A stretch of DNA of 14,932 nt from Bacteroidota bacterium. Its GTDB lineage: Bacteria; Bacteroidota; Bacteroidia; Chitinophagales; Chitinophagaceae. The number at the start of each line of letters is the position of its first letter. Position 1 is the stretch's first letter. The position numbers and the translations under genes are program-made. Where the stretch lies: contig JAEZCV010000160.1 in the NCBI GenBank assembly GCA_023429985.1, positions 1 to 14,932 of the forward strand, read 5' to 3'. Below, piece after piece: positions 9,062-14,174 of this stretch. Below the pieces are notes generated by a model. It ran no database searches, was not told the DNA's origin, and was given only the letters and a program-made list of their open reading frames with translations.

Positions 9062-9972
9062 TCACACCATCAACCATACAATATATCAGTCATCAGCATA
9101 TTGATAAAACCAAATGGGACAGTTGTATTGATAATGATATTGATGGAAGAATCTATGCATCTTCATATTATCTCGATACAATGGCTGGTAATTGGGATGC
9201 TTTGGTGGCCGGCGATTATGAAACGGTAATGCCATTACCCTGGAGAAAGAAAAAAGGGATTTCTTATATTTTCCAGCCGGCATTTATCGCTCAACTTGGC
9301 GTGTTTGGAAAAAATGCAGACCAATTAACACCTGGTTTCTTACATGCCATTCCCTCTAAATTTAAACTGGTTGATCTTTCTATTAAACAAATTCCAGTTG
9401 AACCTGGCCAAAGAATGATAGTAAGGGAAAGGATGAACTATATTCTTCATCTCAATAAATCTTACGATGAATTAAGATCAGCTTACCGGGATAACATCAA
9501 AAGAAATATCAAAAAGCATCTACAGCTGGGATGTTACCTAAAAAAAAATATTGACTTAAACGAGATCATTCAGCTTGCCTCAGAACAGGAGAAAGGAAAT
9601 ACTAAAAAAGAAGATTTTCAAAATTTCGCCCAACTCTATCATCGTTTGCAACAAAAAGGCAAAGCTGTTAATTACGGTATTTATTCAAAATCAAACCAAC
9701 TGCTTTCTTCTGCGGCTTATTTTTTTTCTCATAACCGGGCCTATTATATTCTTGTAGGAAATCATCCTAATGGAAGAACGCTGGGGGCTTCACACGCCCT
9801 GATCGATGCCTTTATTAAAGATCATGCAGGTAAAAACCTTATCCTGGATTTTGAAGGCAGCGACATCCGTAACCTTGCTTTTTTTTACAGCAGTTTTGGT
9901 GCCCTTGAAGAAAGATATGCTTCTATTCGCTGGAACAGGCTTCCCTGGTGGTTGAAATGGCTGAAGAAATGA
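9058..9972 (+). CDS. FemAB/GNAT-like acyltransferase
   Basis: This is a 304-residue soluble protein with no signal peptide. The C-terminal half looks like a GNAT-fold transferase of the FemAB/Acetyltransf_6 kind: an acyl-CoA or aminoacyl-donor region around AAYFFSHNRAYYILVGNHP, then LDFEGSDIRNLAFFYSSFGA (LDFEGS at residues 263-268), a signature I associate with conserved Bacteroidota GNAT/FemAB-like proteins. A basic segment (YRDNIKRNIKKHL, about 142-154) precedes it, and the C terminus is Trp- and Lys-rich (WLKWLKK), which might help membrane association. The proposed TTG start (9058-9060) overlaps the peptidase stop as TTGA, the TTG counterpart of the common ATGA junction, so translational re-initiation is likely. 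Substrate is unknown; cell-wall peptide or lipid modification is only a guess from FemAB relatives. Confidence 0.82.
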   Translation: MITPSTIQYISHQHIDKTKWDSCIDNDIDGRIYASSYYLDTMAGNWDALVAGDYETVMPLPWRKKKGISYIFQPAFIAQLGVFGKNADQLTPGFLHAIPSKFKLVDLSIKQIPVEPGQRMIVRERMNYILHLNKSYDELRSAYRDNIKRNIKKHLQLGCYLKKNIDLNEIIQLASEQEKGNTKKEDFQNFAQLYHRLQQKGKAVNYGIYSKSNQLLSSAAYFFSHNRAYYILVGNHPNGRTLGASHALIDAFIKDHAGKNLILDFEGSDIRNLAFFYSSFGALEERYASIRWNRLPWWLKWLKK

Positions 9973-10043
9973 TGATATATAAGTTTTCGTTGATGAGGAT
10001 AGTCCTGTTTTGAGTTTTTCACCTCTATTTATCCCCTGCCCCT

Positions 10044-10051
10044 TAACTTTG
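10044..10051 (+). promoter_or_regulatory. Putative -7 box of the sucC promoter (TAACTTTG)
   Basis: TAACTTTG is a perfect match to the Bacteroidota -7 consensus TAnnTTTG and lies 17 bases upstream of the sucC ATG. A good -33 TTTG at the usual 19-21 base spacing is missing. The nearest candidates are a T-run at 10015-10019 and TTTG at 10009-10012, which is too far away. The location fits a dedicated sucC promoter with a very short leader. Confidence 0.5.
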
Positions 10052-10068
10052 CCGCAAATTTTTGATAC

Positions 10069-11286
10069 ATGAACTTGCACGAATACCAGGCAAAAGAACT
10101 CCTGAAAAAATTTAATGTTCCTGTTCAGGAAGGAATGGCAGCCGGAACCATCCACGAAGCCGAAGAGGCCTACAGGCAGATCAAAACACAATATGGCAGC
10201 AGCTTTGCTGTTGTAAAAGCCCAGATCCACGCGGGTGGCAGGGGTAAAGGAAAGATCCGCGAAACAGGAATCAACGGTGTGAAAGTGGTGAAATCACTGG
10301 ATGATGTAAGTGAAGTGGCTCAGAAAATGCTTGGTGGCACCCTTGTTACCATTCAAACCGGGGAAACTGGTAAAGTAGTGAACAAGATCCTGGTTGCACA
10401 GGATATGTATTACGACGGCCCGGGTGAAAGACTTGAATTTTATCTGTCCATTCTTCTCGACCGTGCCAAAGGCCAGAATGTGATCATGTACAGCACCGAA
10501 GGCGGTATGGACATTGAAGAAGTGGCACACAATACGCCCGAAAAAATATTTAAAGAGTGGGTTCATCCTGCAGGCGGATTACAGGCTTACCAGGCAAGAA
10601 AGATCGCTTTCAATTTAGGTTTGAAAGGCGATGCTTTTAAAAACATGGTGAAGTTTGTAACCAACTTATATAATGCATATGTTAGTCTCGATTGCGCCAT
10701 GCTCGAGATCAACCCTTTATTTAAAGCTGCCGATGAAAAAGTTGTTGCAGTGGATTGTAAAATGAACCTTGATGATAATGCGCTGATGCGTCATCCCGAC
10801 CTGGCTGCCATGAGAGATATTGCAGAAGAAGATCCAACCGAAGTGGAAGCTGGAAAGCATAACCTGAATTTTGTAAAGCTTGATGGCAATGTTGGATGTA
10901 TGGAGAATGGTGCCGGACTTGCCATGGCAACTATGGATATGATTCAGTTAAGTGGTGGTGAACCTGCCAACTTCCTTGATGTGGGTGGTACGGCCAATGC
11001 GCAAACTGTTGAAGCAGGTTTTCGCATTATTATGAAAGATCCTAAAGTAAAAGCTATTCTCATTAATATTTTTGGTGGTATTGTTCGCTGCGACCGTGTT
11101 GCACAGGGTGTTATTGATGCCTATAAAAACATGGGCACCATTAATATTCCAATTATTGTTCGCCTGCAGGGAACCAATGCCGAAGAAGCAAAAAAACTGA
11201 TTGATGAAAGCGGACTGAAAGTACAATCCGCCATTTTATTAAGCGAAGCTGCAAGCCTGGTTAATAAAGCTGTTGCTGCAGCATGA
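10069..11286 (+). CDS. sucC: Succinyl-CoA synthetase (ADP-forming) subunit beta
   Basis: This is the 405-residue beta subunit of the TCA-cycle enzyme that converts succinyl-CoA, ADP and phosphate to succinate, CoA and ATP in the cytoplasm. It starts with the family hallmark MNLHEYQAKELLKKF. The N-terminal ATP-grasp domain covers about residues 1-230 and contains KAQIHAGGRGKGK in the nucleotide-binding region and LEINPL (about 210) near the metal site. The C-terminal ligase domain contains FLDVGGTANAQTV and FGGIVRCDRVAQGV (from residue 335), which contact the alpha subunit and phosphate. Length and motifs are normal. The partner sucD is not here. A strong terminator begins about 20 bases after the stop, so sucC is probably transcribed on its own, behind the TAACTTTG box. 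Confidence 0.98.
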   Translation: MNLHEYQAKELLKKFNVPVQEGMAAGTIHEAEEAYRQIKTQYGSSFAVVKAQIHAGGRGKGKIRETGINGVKVVKSLDDVSEVAQKMLGGTLVTIQTGETGKVVNKILVAQDMYYDGPGERLEFYLSILLDRAKGQNVIMYSTEGGMDIEEVAHNTPEKIFKEWVHPAGGLQAYQARKIAFNLGLKGDAFKNMVKFVTNLYNAYVSLDCAMLEINPLFKAADEKVVAVDCKMNLDDNALMRHPDLAAMRDIAEEDPTEVEAGKHNLNFVKLDGNVGCMENGAGLAMATMDMIQLSGGEPANFLDVGGTANAQTVEAGFRIIMKDPKVKAILINIFGGIVRCDRVAQGVIDAYKNMGTINIPIIVRLQGTNAEEAKKLIDESGLKVQSAILLSEAASLVNKAVAAA

Positions 11287-11307
11287 TGGAAAGAATAAAT
11301 TAATTTT

Positions 11308-11337
11308 ATGTCCCGCAATTTGCGGGACATTTTTTTT
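11308..11337 (+). terminator. Intrinsic terminator after sucC
   Basis: ATGTCCCGCA at 11308-11317 pairs perfectly with TGCGGGACAT at 11321-11330, giving a 10-bp stem with a GC-rich core and a 3-base loop. Eight T residues run from 11330 to 11337. This is a classic rho-independent terminator for sucC. The next gene's ATG begins at 11338, so the hairpin also occupies that gene's leader and could act as an attenuator. Confidence 0.9.
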
Positions 11338-11862
11338 ATGAATACCACCTACTCCCTTGAAGAAGTAACTATACGAGCTATTCGCAAAAGCGATAACGAA
11401 GCGCTTGCAAATGTGATCAGGAAAACACTGGAAGAATTTGGTGCCAACCTGCCCGGCACTGTATATTTTGATCCCACCACGGATCATTTATTTGAATTGT
11501 TTGAACAGGAACCACGATCGTTTTACCATGTAGCTGAATTAAATGGTGAAGTGGTGGGAGGTGGCGGCATTTATCCTTCTCCCGGACTGCCTAAAAATTA
11601 TTGCGAGCTGGTAAAAATGTATCTTTTAAAAAAAGTCCGTGGCATTGGACTAGGAAAATTGCTCATTGAAAAATCAATTGCAACAGCCAAAGAAAAAGGC
11701 TTTCAAAATATCTATCTCGAAACCATGCCTCAACTGAAAGATGCATTAAAGACCTACGAAAAATTCGGATTTCAATACATCGACCATGCCATGGGCAACA
11801 CAGGACATTTTGGCTGCGGGCTGTGGATGACGAGGGGGGTGAATAGTGAGATGTTTAGTTGA
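11338..11862 (+). CDS. GNAT family N-acetyltransferase
   Basis: This is a 174-residue cytoplasmic GNAT transferring an acetyl group from acetyl-CoA to an unidentified amine. After the N-terminal TIRAIRKSDNEALANVI come the central strands (GEVVGGGGIYPSP, CELVKMYLL) and the acetyl-CoA loop RGIGLGK (Arg101 to Lys107). LETMPQLKDALKTYEKFGF closes the fold. ATG 11338 is preferred over the in-frame ATG 11308 because the latter lies inside the sucC terminator stem, and residues from it would be hairpin-encoded. With no room for a separate promoter after the T-tract, expression may depend on read-through or on a promoter within sucC. The last residues (GVNSEMFS) come from repeat-like DNA and include an inverted CTCACTA heptamer, so the original stop codon may have been lost. 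Confidence 0.9.
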   Translation: MNTTYSLEEVTIRAIRKSDNEALANVIRKTLEEFGANLPGTVYFDPTTDHLFELFEQEPRSFYHVAELNGEVVGGGGIYPSPGLPKNYCELVKMYLLKKVRGIGLGKLLIEKSIATAKEKGFQNIYLETMPQLKDALKTYEKFGFQYIDHAMGNTGHFGCGLWMTRGVNSEMFS

Positions 11863-11895
11863 AAGTTGTTGAACAGTGGTTGAACAGTTGTTGAA
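11858..11895 (+). repeat. Four-copy GTTGAA repeat with 10-11 bp period
   Basis: GTTGAA occurs at 11858, 11868, 11879 and 11890. Units read roughly GTTGAACAGTT, with spacings of 10, 11 and 11 bases, close to one helical turn. The first unit contains the TGA stop of the GNAT gene. It lies in the gap between two convergent genes. Function is unknown: a simple-sequence intergenic repeat or a phased protein-binding array are both possible. Confidence 0.65.
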
Positions 11896-11908
11896 AGGTC
11901 ATTCATTA

Positions 11909-11956
11909 CTCACCACCTGCCTGCCGGCAGGCAGGCTCACCACTCACCACTCACTA
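11909..11956. repeat. CTCACCA heptamer array interrupted by the palindrome
   Basis: CTCACCA is present at 11909-11915, 11936-11942 and 11943-11949, followed by a variant CTCACTA at 11950-11956. The 20-bp palindrome fills exactly the space between the first and second copies. An inverted copy (TAGTGAG) is at 11844-11850 in the 3' end of the GNAT gene. The heptamers at 11937-11956 encode the last residues and the TGA stop of the minus-strand SprT-like gene. Confidence 0.7.
11916..11935. repeat. 20-bp perfect palindrome, copy 1
   Basis: CCTGCCTGCCGGCAGGCAGG is identical to its own reverse complement and recurs at 14070-14089. It lies between convergent genes, immediately beyond the stop of the SprT-like gene. 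It can fold into a cruciform or hairpin but has no T-run, so an intrinsic terminator role is not supported by sequence alone. It resembles the dispersed intergenic palindromes seen in many bacterial genomes. Confidence 0.9.
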
Positions 11957-12560
11957 CCTCATAAACCGGGCTAAATAAATAGATCCTCTTTGTTGCTACT
12001 TCTTCGCAGCGAAATCTTTTTCGCAGCCTCGGACCTTTTTTAAAAACACGTCCATCGTGGGTGGTGAACAAACTTCCTTCCGGAACATTTTCTACAAAAA
12101 CAAGGTTGCTGTTTTTTTGATCGTAATTTTTTAATGTTCGCAATAATTGTTCATCTGCACAACTGGAAGCAGCAGGATTGTGCAGCGATTGCACCAATGC
12201 ATGTTTTATATCGGCAGGAAAAACATTTTGATGAATGAAATTTGCAAGCAACTGTCCGAATAACTGTTTCCATTCCTTACCATGAGAAGCAACACGGTTG
12301 CCATATTTTTCGAACGTAAGCAAATGTGCCAGCTCGTGAAGCAGGGTAATTAAAAATGAATAGGAATTTAAATTTCCATTTACACTGATGCGGTGATTTT
12401 GCATTCCGGTACGATGCCGATAATCTCCAAGAATGGATTTTCGTTCTCTTGCCACCGTAAGATGAACCTTGTATTGATGAAGGAAACCGGCAACGGCATC
12501 AAAAGTTCCGTCTGGCAGGTAATCACTTAATTTAGATAGCGGTGCTTCTTTACGACTCAT
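11937..12560 (-). CDS. SprT-like zinc metalloprotease domain protein
   Basis: This is a 207-residue cytoplasmic protein with the SprT/SprT-like gluzincin signature: HELAH (His75, Glu76, His79) and a likely third zinc ligand His93 in ASHGKEW. Relatives include bacterial SprT and the eukaryotic DNA-protein crosslink protease Spartan; the bacterial role is poorly defined. The four-cysteine zinc ribbon common at the C terminus of SprT proteins is not apparent, since only two cysteines can be found. The start ATG at 12560 overlaps the preceding stop as ATGA, so it is the last gene of the minus-strand operon. The extreme C terminus (VVSGEW and stop) is encoded by CTCACCA heptamers, suggesting that repeat expansion has shaped the end of the protein. 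The protease call is good; the substrate is unknown. Confidence 0.85.
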   Translation of the reverse strand: MSRKEAPLSKLSDYLPDGTFDAVAGFLHQYKVHLTVARERKSILGDYRHRTGMQNHRISVNGNLNSYSFLITLLHELAHLLTFEKYGNRVASHGKEWKQLFGQLLANFIHQNVFPADIKHALVQSLHNPAASSCADEQLLRTLKNYDQKNSNLVFVENVPEGSLFTTHDGRVFKKGPRLRKRFRCEEVATKRIYLFSPVYEVVSGEW

Positions 12561-12955
12561 TTCTCTGTTCTGCGCAACATTTTTGTTAATACATTCACTT
12601 CAATAAATGTATACAAAAGATATAACCCCATACAAATAAACAATGCAGGTTTATTAAGATCCTTTTTATAAATGGAAATATAAATGAAGGCGGCAATAAT
12701 GCAGAGAAAAAGCTTAAGAATGATACTCGAGTAAACGGCCCTGACAAAGGCATGCGGGTTGGGATTGTTCAATCCTCTTATTCCCATGTAAAAAGAAACA
12801 GCTGTTATTAAAAACAGGATCAGGTTTCCCACCAACACTACGTTTCGGTCAACGCCCCAGTTATTCAGCATATCGCGGGCCGTAATAAAGAACGCATTAA
12901 ATAAAATAAAAACTATGATCACCGGCATGAATGATCTGATCCTGTTTCCTGGCAT
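12557..12955 (-). CDS. Small four-segment membrane protein, AtpI-like by position
   Basis: This is a 132-residue integral membrane protein with hydrophobic segments at about residues 8-25, 38-58, 74-94 and 103-122 and basic ends (MPGNRIR, KMLRRTEK). I recognise no diagnostic motif. Its place directly after an AtpZ-like gene (TAA then ATG with no gap) matches Bacteroidota loci where an AtpI-like protein follows AtpZ before the F-type ATP synthase genes, so a role in ATP synthase assembly or ion supply is a reasonable inference. Here, however, atpB and the other subunit genes do not follow; the next gene is the SprT-like protease, overlapped by four bases. Confidence 0.78.
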   Translation of the reverse strand: MPGNRIRSFMPVIIVFILFNAFFITARDMLNNWGVDRNVVLVGNLILFLITAVSFYMGIRGLNNPNPHAFVRAVYSSIILKLFLCIIAAFIYISIYKKDLNKPALFICMGLYLLYTFIEVNVLTKMLRRTEK

Positions 12956-13171
12956 TTATTTTTTGTTTGTATCCCTTATGAGCTGAATGATCATCACCAC
13001 CAAAACTACAAAAGGAAATAAGATCGTGAACAAAGGAAATGAAATCTTCCACCATTTGTCGGCTTTAATTCCACCGTAAATCGCCAGGGCAAGCAGTACA
13101 AATAACTGGGTGCCCCAGCCGGCATAACGCATTACATCACTTCGCAACTTAGGCTTCTGCGGTTTGTGCAT
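12956..13171 (-). CDS. AtpZ/AtpI-family two-segment membrane protein
   Basis: This is a 71-residue protein with two predicted membrane segments (about 17-35 and 43-64) joined by a short polar loop containing GGIKADKWW, the arrangement of AtpZ/AtpI-family proteins. Family members are linked to F-type ATP synthase c-ring assembly or to magnesium/calcium handling and usually sit just before atpB. ATG 13171 overlaps the end of the bactofilin gene by 23 bases. An internal ATG at 13132 would remove the overlap but also the basic N-terminal tail. The stop abuts the next start (TAAATG), so the genes are almost certainly co-translated. The nearby absence of ATP synthase subunits is unusual for the family. 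Confidence 0.8.
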   Translation of the reverse strand: MHKPQKPKLRSDVMRYAGWGTQLFVLLALAIYGGIKADKWWKISFPLFTILFPFVVLVVMIIQLIRDTNKK

Positions 13172-13556
13172 CCTGGCCCATTAAAACAACATTGGTAGCA
13201 GCAGCGCCCATCTGGCACTGTCCGTTAAAAACAGCTTCCGGATCTACCTGCAGGTTAGCTGCCTGGATATTACCGGTTACATTACATTCGGAACGCAACT
13301 GCAAAACTTCTTCAACTTTTATATTTCCTGAAACTTTACCATGGATGTCGGCCTGTTTTCCATTTACATTTCCTTCAACATAACCCGAAGGCCCAATGAC
13401 GATCTTTGAAGAACTGGAAACATTACCGTAAATGGTGCCATCAATTCTCAGGTCATTTTCGCTGTTCATATCACCCTGGAGAACGGTTCCTTTACTGATT
13501 AATGTGGCGCTGGTGGCTACTCCCTGTACGGAAGCACTTTGGTCTTTTTTAAACAT
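13149..13556 (-). CDS. Bactofilin (polymer-forming cytoskeletal protein)
   Basis: This is a 135-residue bactofilin, a protein that polymerises without nucleotide into membrane-associated filaments and scaffolds cell-wall or shape factors. The central beta-helix repeat region (about residues 18-115) shows the regular pattern ISKGTVLQGD, LRIDGTIYGNV, IVIGPSGYVEGNV, ADIHGKVSGNI and CNVTGNIQA, then NGQCQMG. The tails are short and polar. ATG 13556 (MFKKDQ) is chosen because bactofilins commonly begin MF followed by basic or polar residues. In-frame ATG 13592 would add 12 residues (MIDYFRAIKTNP) and overlap the upstream stop by 8 bases; it cannot be excluded. The upstream neighbour is a membrane/coiled-coil protein, and gene order suggests it anchors or positions the filament. 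Confidence 0.93.
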   Translation of the reverse strand: MFKKDQSASVQGVATSATLISKGTVLQGDMNSENDLRIDGTIYGNVSSSSKIVIGPSGYVEGNVNGKQADIHGKVSGNIKVEEVLQLRSECNVTGNIQAANLQVDPEAVFNGQCQMGAAATNVVLMGQDAQTAEA

Positions 13557-13584
13557 AGGATTGGTTTTTATAGCTCTAAAATAA

Positions 13585-13980
13585 TCAATCATTTGAGATT
13601 TCCTCGCGCGGAACCTCAAGTAATGTGGTATCGAGCTTTAAATCTTCATCTCCACCCATTACCCTTCGCAGTCCGTCGATGTACTGGCTCTGGTATTTTA
13701 CCTGCTTGGCCAGAGAATCGGTCATGTATTTTAACTGGCGGTATTCACGGTCAAGCCTGGCATTTCCGTAACCCGGGATATAGTATTTCACCGGGGTAAA
13801 CACGATAATTGCCACGGTAACCCCCACCAAAAGCACGAAAATGGTACTTAGGGCAATATATACACTCAGTCGCGACAGACGGAAGGTCACCACTTCTTCA
13901 TAGGTATCGTCGTTCATGACGACCAGCCGGTATCGGTTTCTGAGCCTCTCCAGCGTGGAACCGGCATCCAGTTTGGCCAT
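13585..13980 (-). CDS. One-pass membrane/coiled-coil protein resembling an M23-peptidase N-terminus without the peptidase
   Basis: This 131-residue protein has a basic cytoplasmic N-terminal part (RLRNRYRLVVMNDDTYEEV, then FRLSRLSVY), one membrane segment (about 39-61), the short motif FTPVKYYIPGYG (61-72), and a likely coiled coil (about 75-107, RLDREYRQLKYMTDSLAKQ). From memory this is the N-terminal layout of Bacteroidota M23-type endopeptidases encoded beside bactofilins, but no LytM/M23 domain or zinc motif follows, and the stop at 13585 is hard against the bactofilin gene. It heads the five-gene minus-strand operon and starts at ATG 13980. It probably sits in the inner membrane, with the coiled coil in the periplasm. 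A role linking bactofilin filaments to wall enzymes is an inference from family context. Confidence 0.78.
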   Translation of the reverse strand: MAKLDAGSTLERLRNRYRLVVMNDDTYEEVVTFRLSRLSVYIALSTIFVLLVGVTVAIIVFTPVKYYIPGYGNARLDREYRQLKYMTDSLAKQVKYQSQYIDGLRRVMGGDEDLKLDTTLLEVPREEISND

Positions 13981-14027
13981 AGATCAATTTTAGGGGGCTA
14001 AGGTAAGGAATAGGAATTCGAGAATTT

Positions 14028-14057
14028 GGAAAATGGAAAAATGGAAAATTAATTTTC
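14028..14057. repeat. GGAAAAT triplicate and AT-rich palindrome
   Basis: GGAAAAT, GGAAAAAT and GGAAAAT follow one another at 14028-14049. The last copy runs into the perfect 14-bp palindrome GAAAATTAATTTTC at 14044-14057. The block lies in the divergent intergenic region between the bactofilin operon and the SprE/PorW-like gene. It could be a simple-sequence remnant or an AT-rich regulator site; nothing in the sequence decides this. Confidence 0.5.
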
Positions 14058-14069
14058 TAACTTCCCAAA

Positions 14070-14089
14070 CCTGCCTGCCGGCAGGCAGG
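14070..14089. repeat. 20-bp perfect palindrome, copy 2
   Basis: This copy is identical to the one at 11916-11935 and here is extended by AA/TT to a 24-bp palindrome at 14068-14091. It sits between divergent genes, so it is not limited to 3' gene ends, which argues against a simple terminator function. Confidence 0.9.
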
Positions 14090-14132
14090 TTAGCTAATTA
14101 GGTAATTTTTCGCTTCATTTTATACTAAAACT

Positions 14133-14163
14133 TTTGAATTTCAGTTTATAAGGGGTTAGTTTG
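14133..14163 (+). promoter_or_regulatory. Bacteroidota-type promoter for the SprE/PorW-like gene
   Basis: TTTG at 14133-14136 (-33 box) is followed by a 19-base spacer and TTAGTTTG at 14156-14163, one mismatch from the -7 consensus TAnnTTTG. The ATG lies 11 bases beyond the -7 box. The spacing and both boxes make this the best promoter match in the window. Confidence 0.6.
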
Positions 14164-14174
14164 CGAGCCCAATA

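Noticed and set aside
9790..10230. Minus-strand open frame of 146 codons over the acyltransferase end and sucC start
   Set aside because: It overlaps two well-supported genes on the other strand, has no family resemblance, and its product is Cys/Phe-rich in the manner of antisense frames.
11308..11310. ATG as start of the GNAT gene
   Set aside because: It is the first base of the terminator stem, and the extra residues would be encoded by the hairpin; ATG 11338 fits the GNAT fold.
11916..11935. Palindrome as a bidirectional terminator for the convergent genes
   Set aside because: There is no T-run on either side, and the same palindrome occurs between divergent genes at 14070-14089.
13593..13619. 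Upstream in-frame start for the bactofilin
   Set aside because: It would overlap the upstream coding region by 35 bases and add a basic stretch (MRFRARKSQ) unlike bactofilin N-termini.
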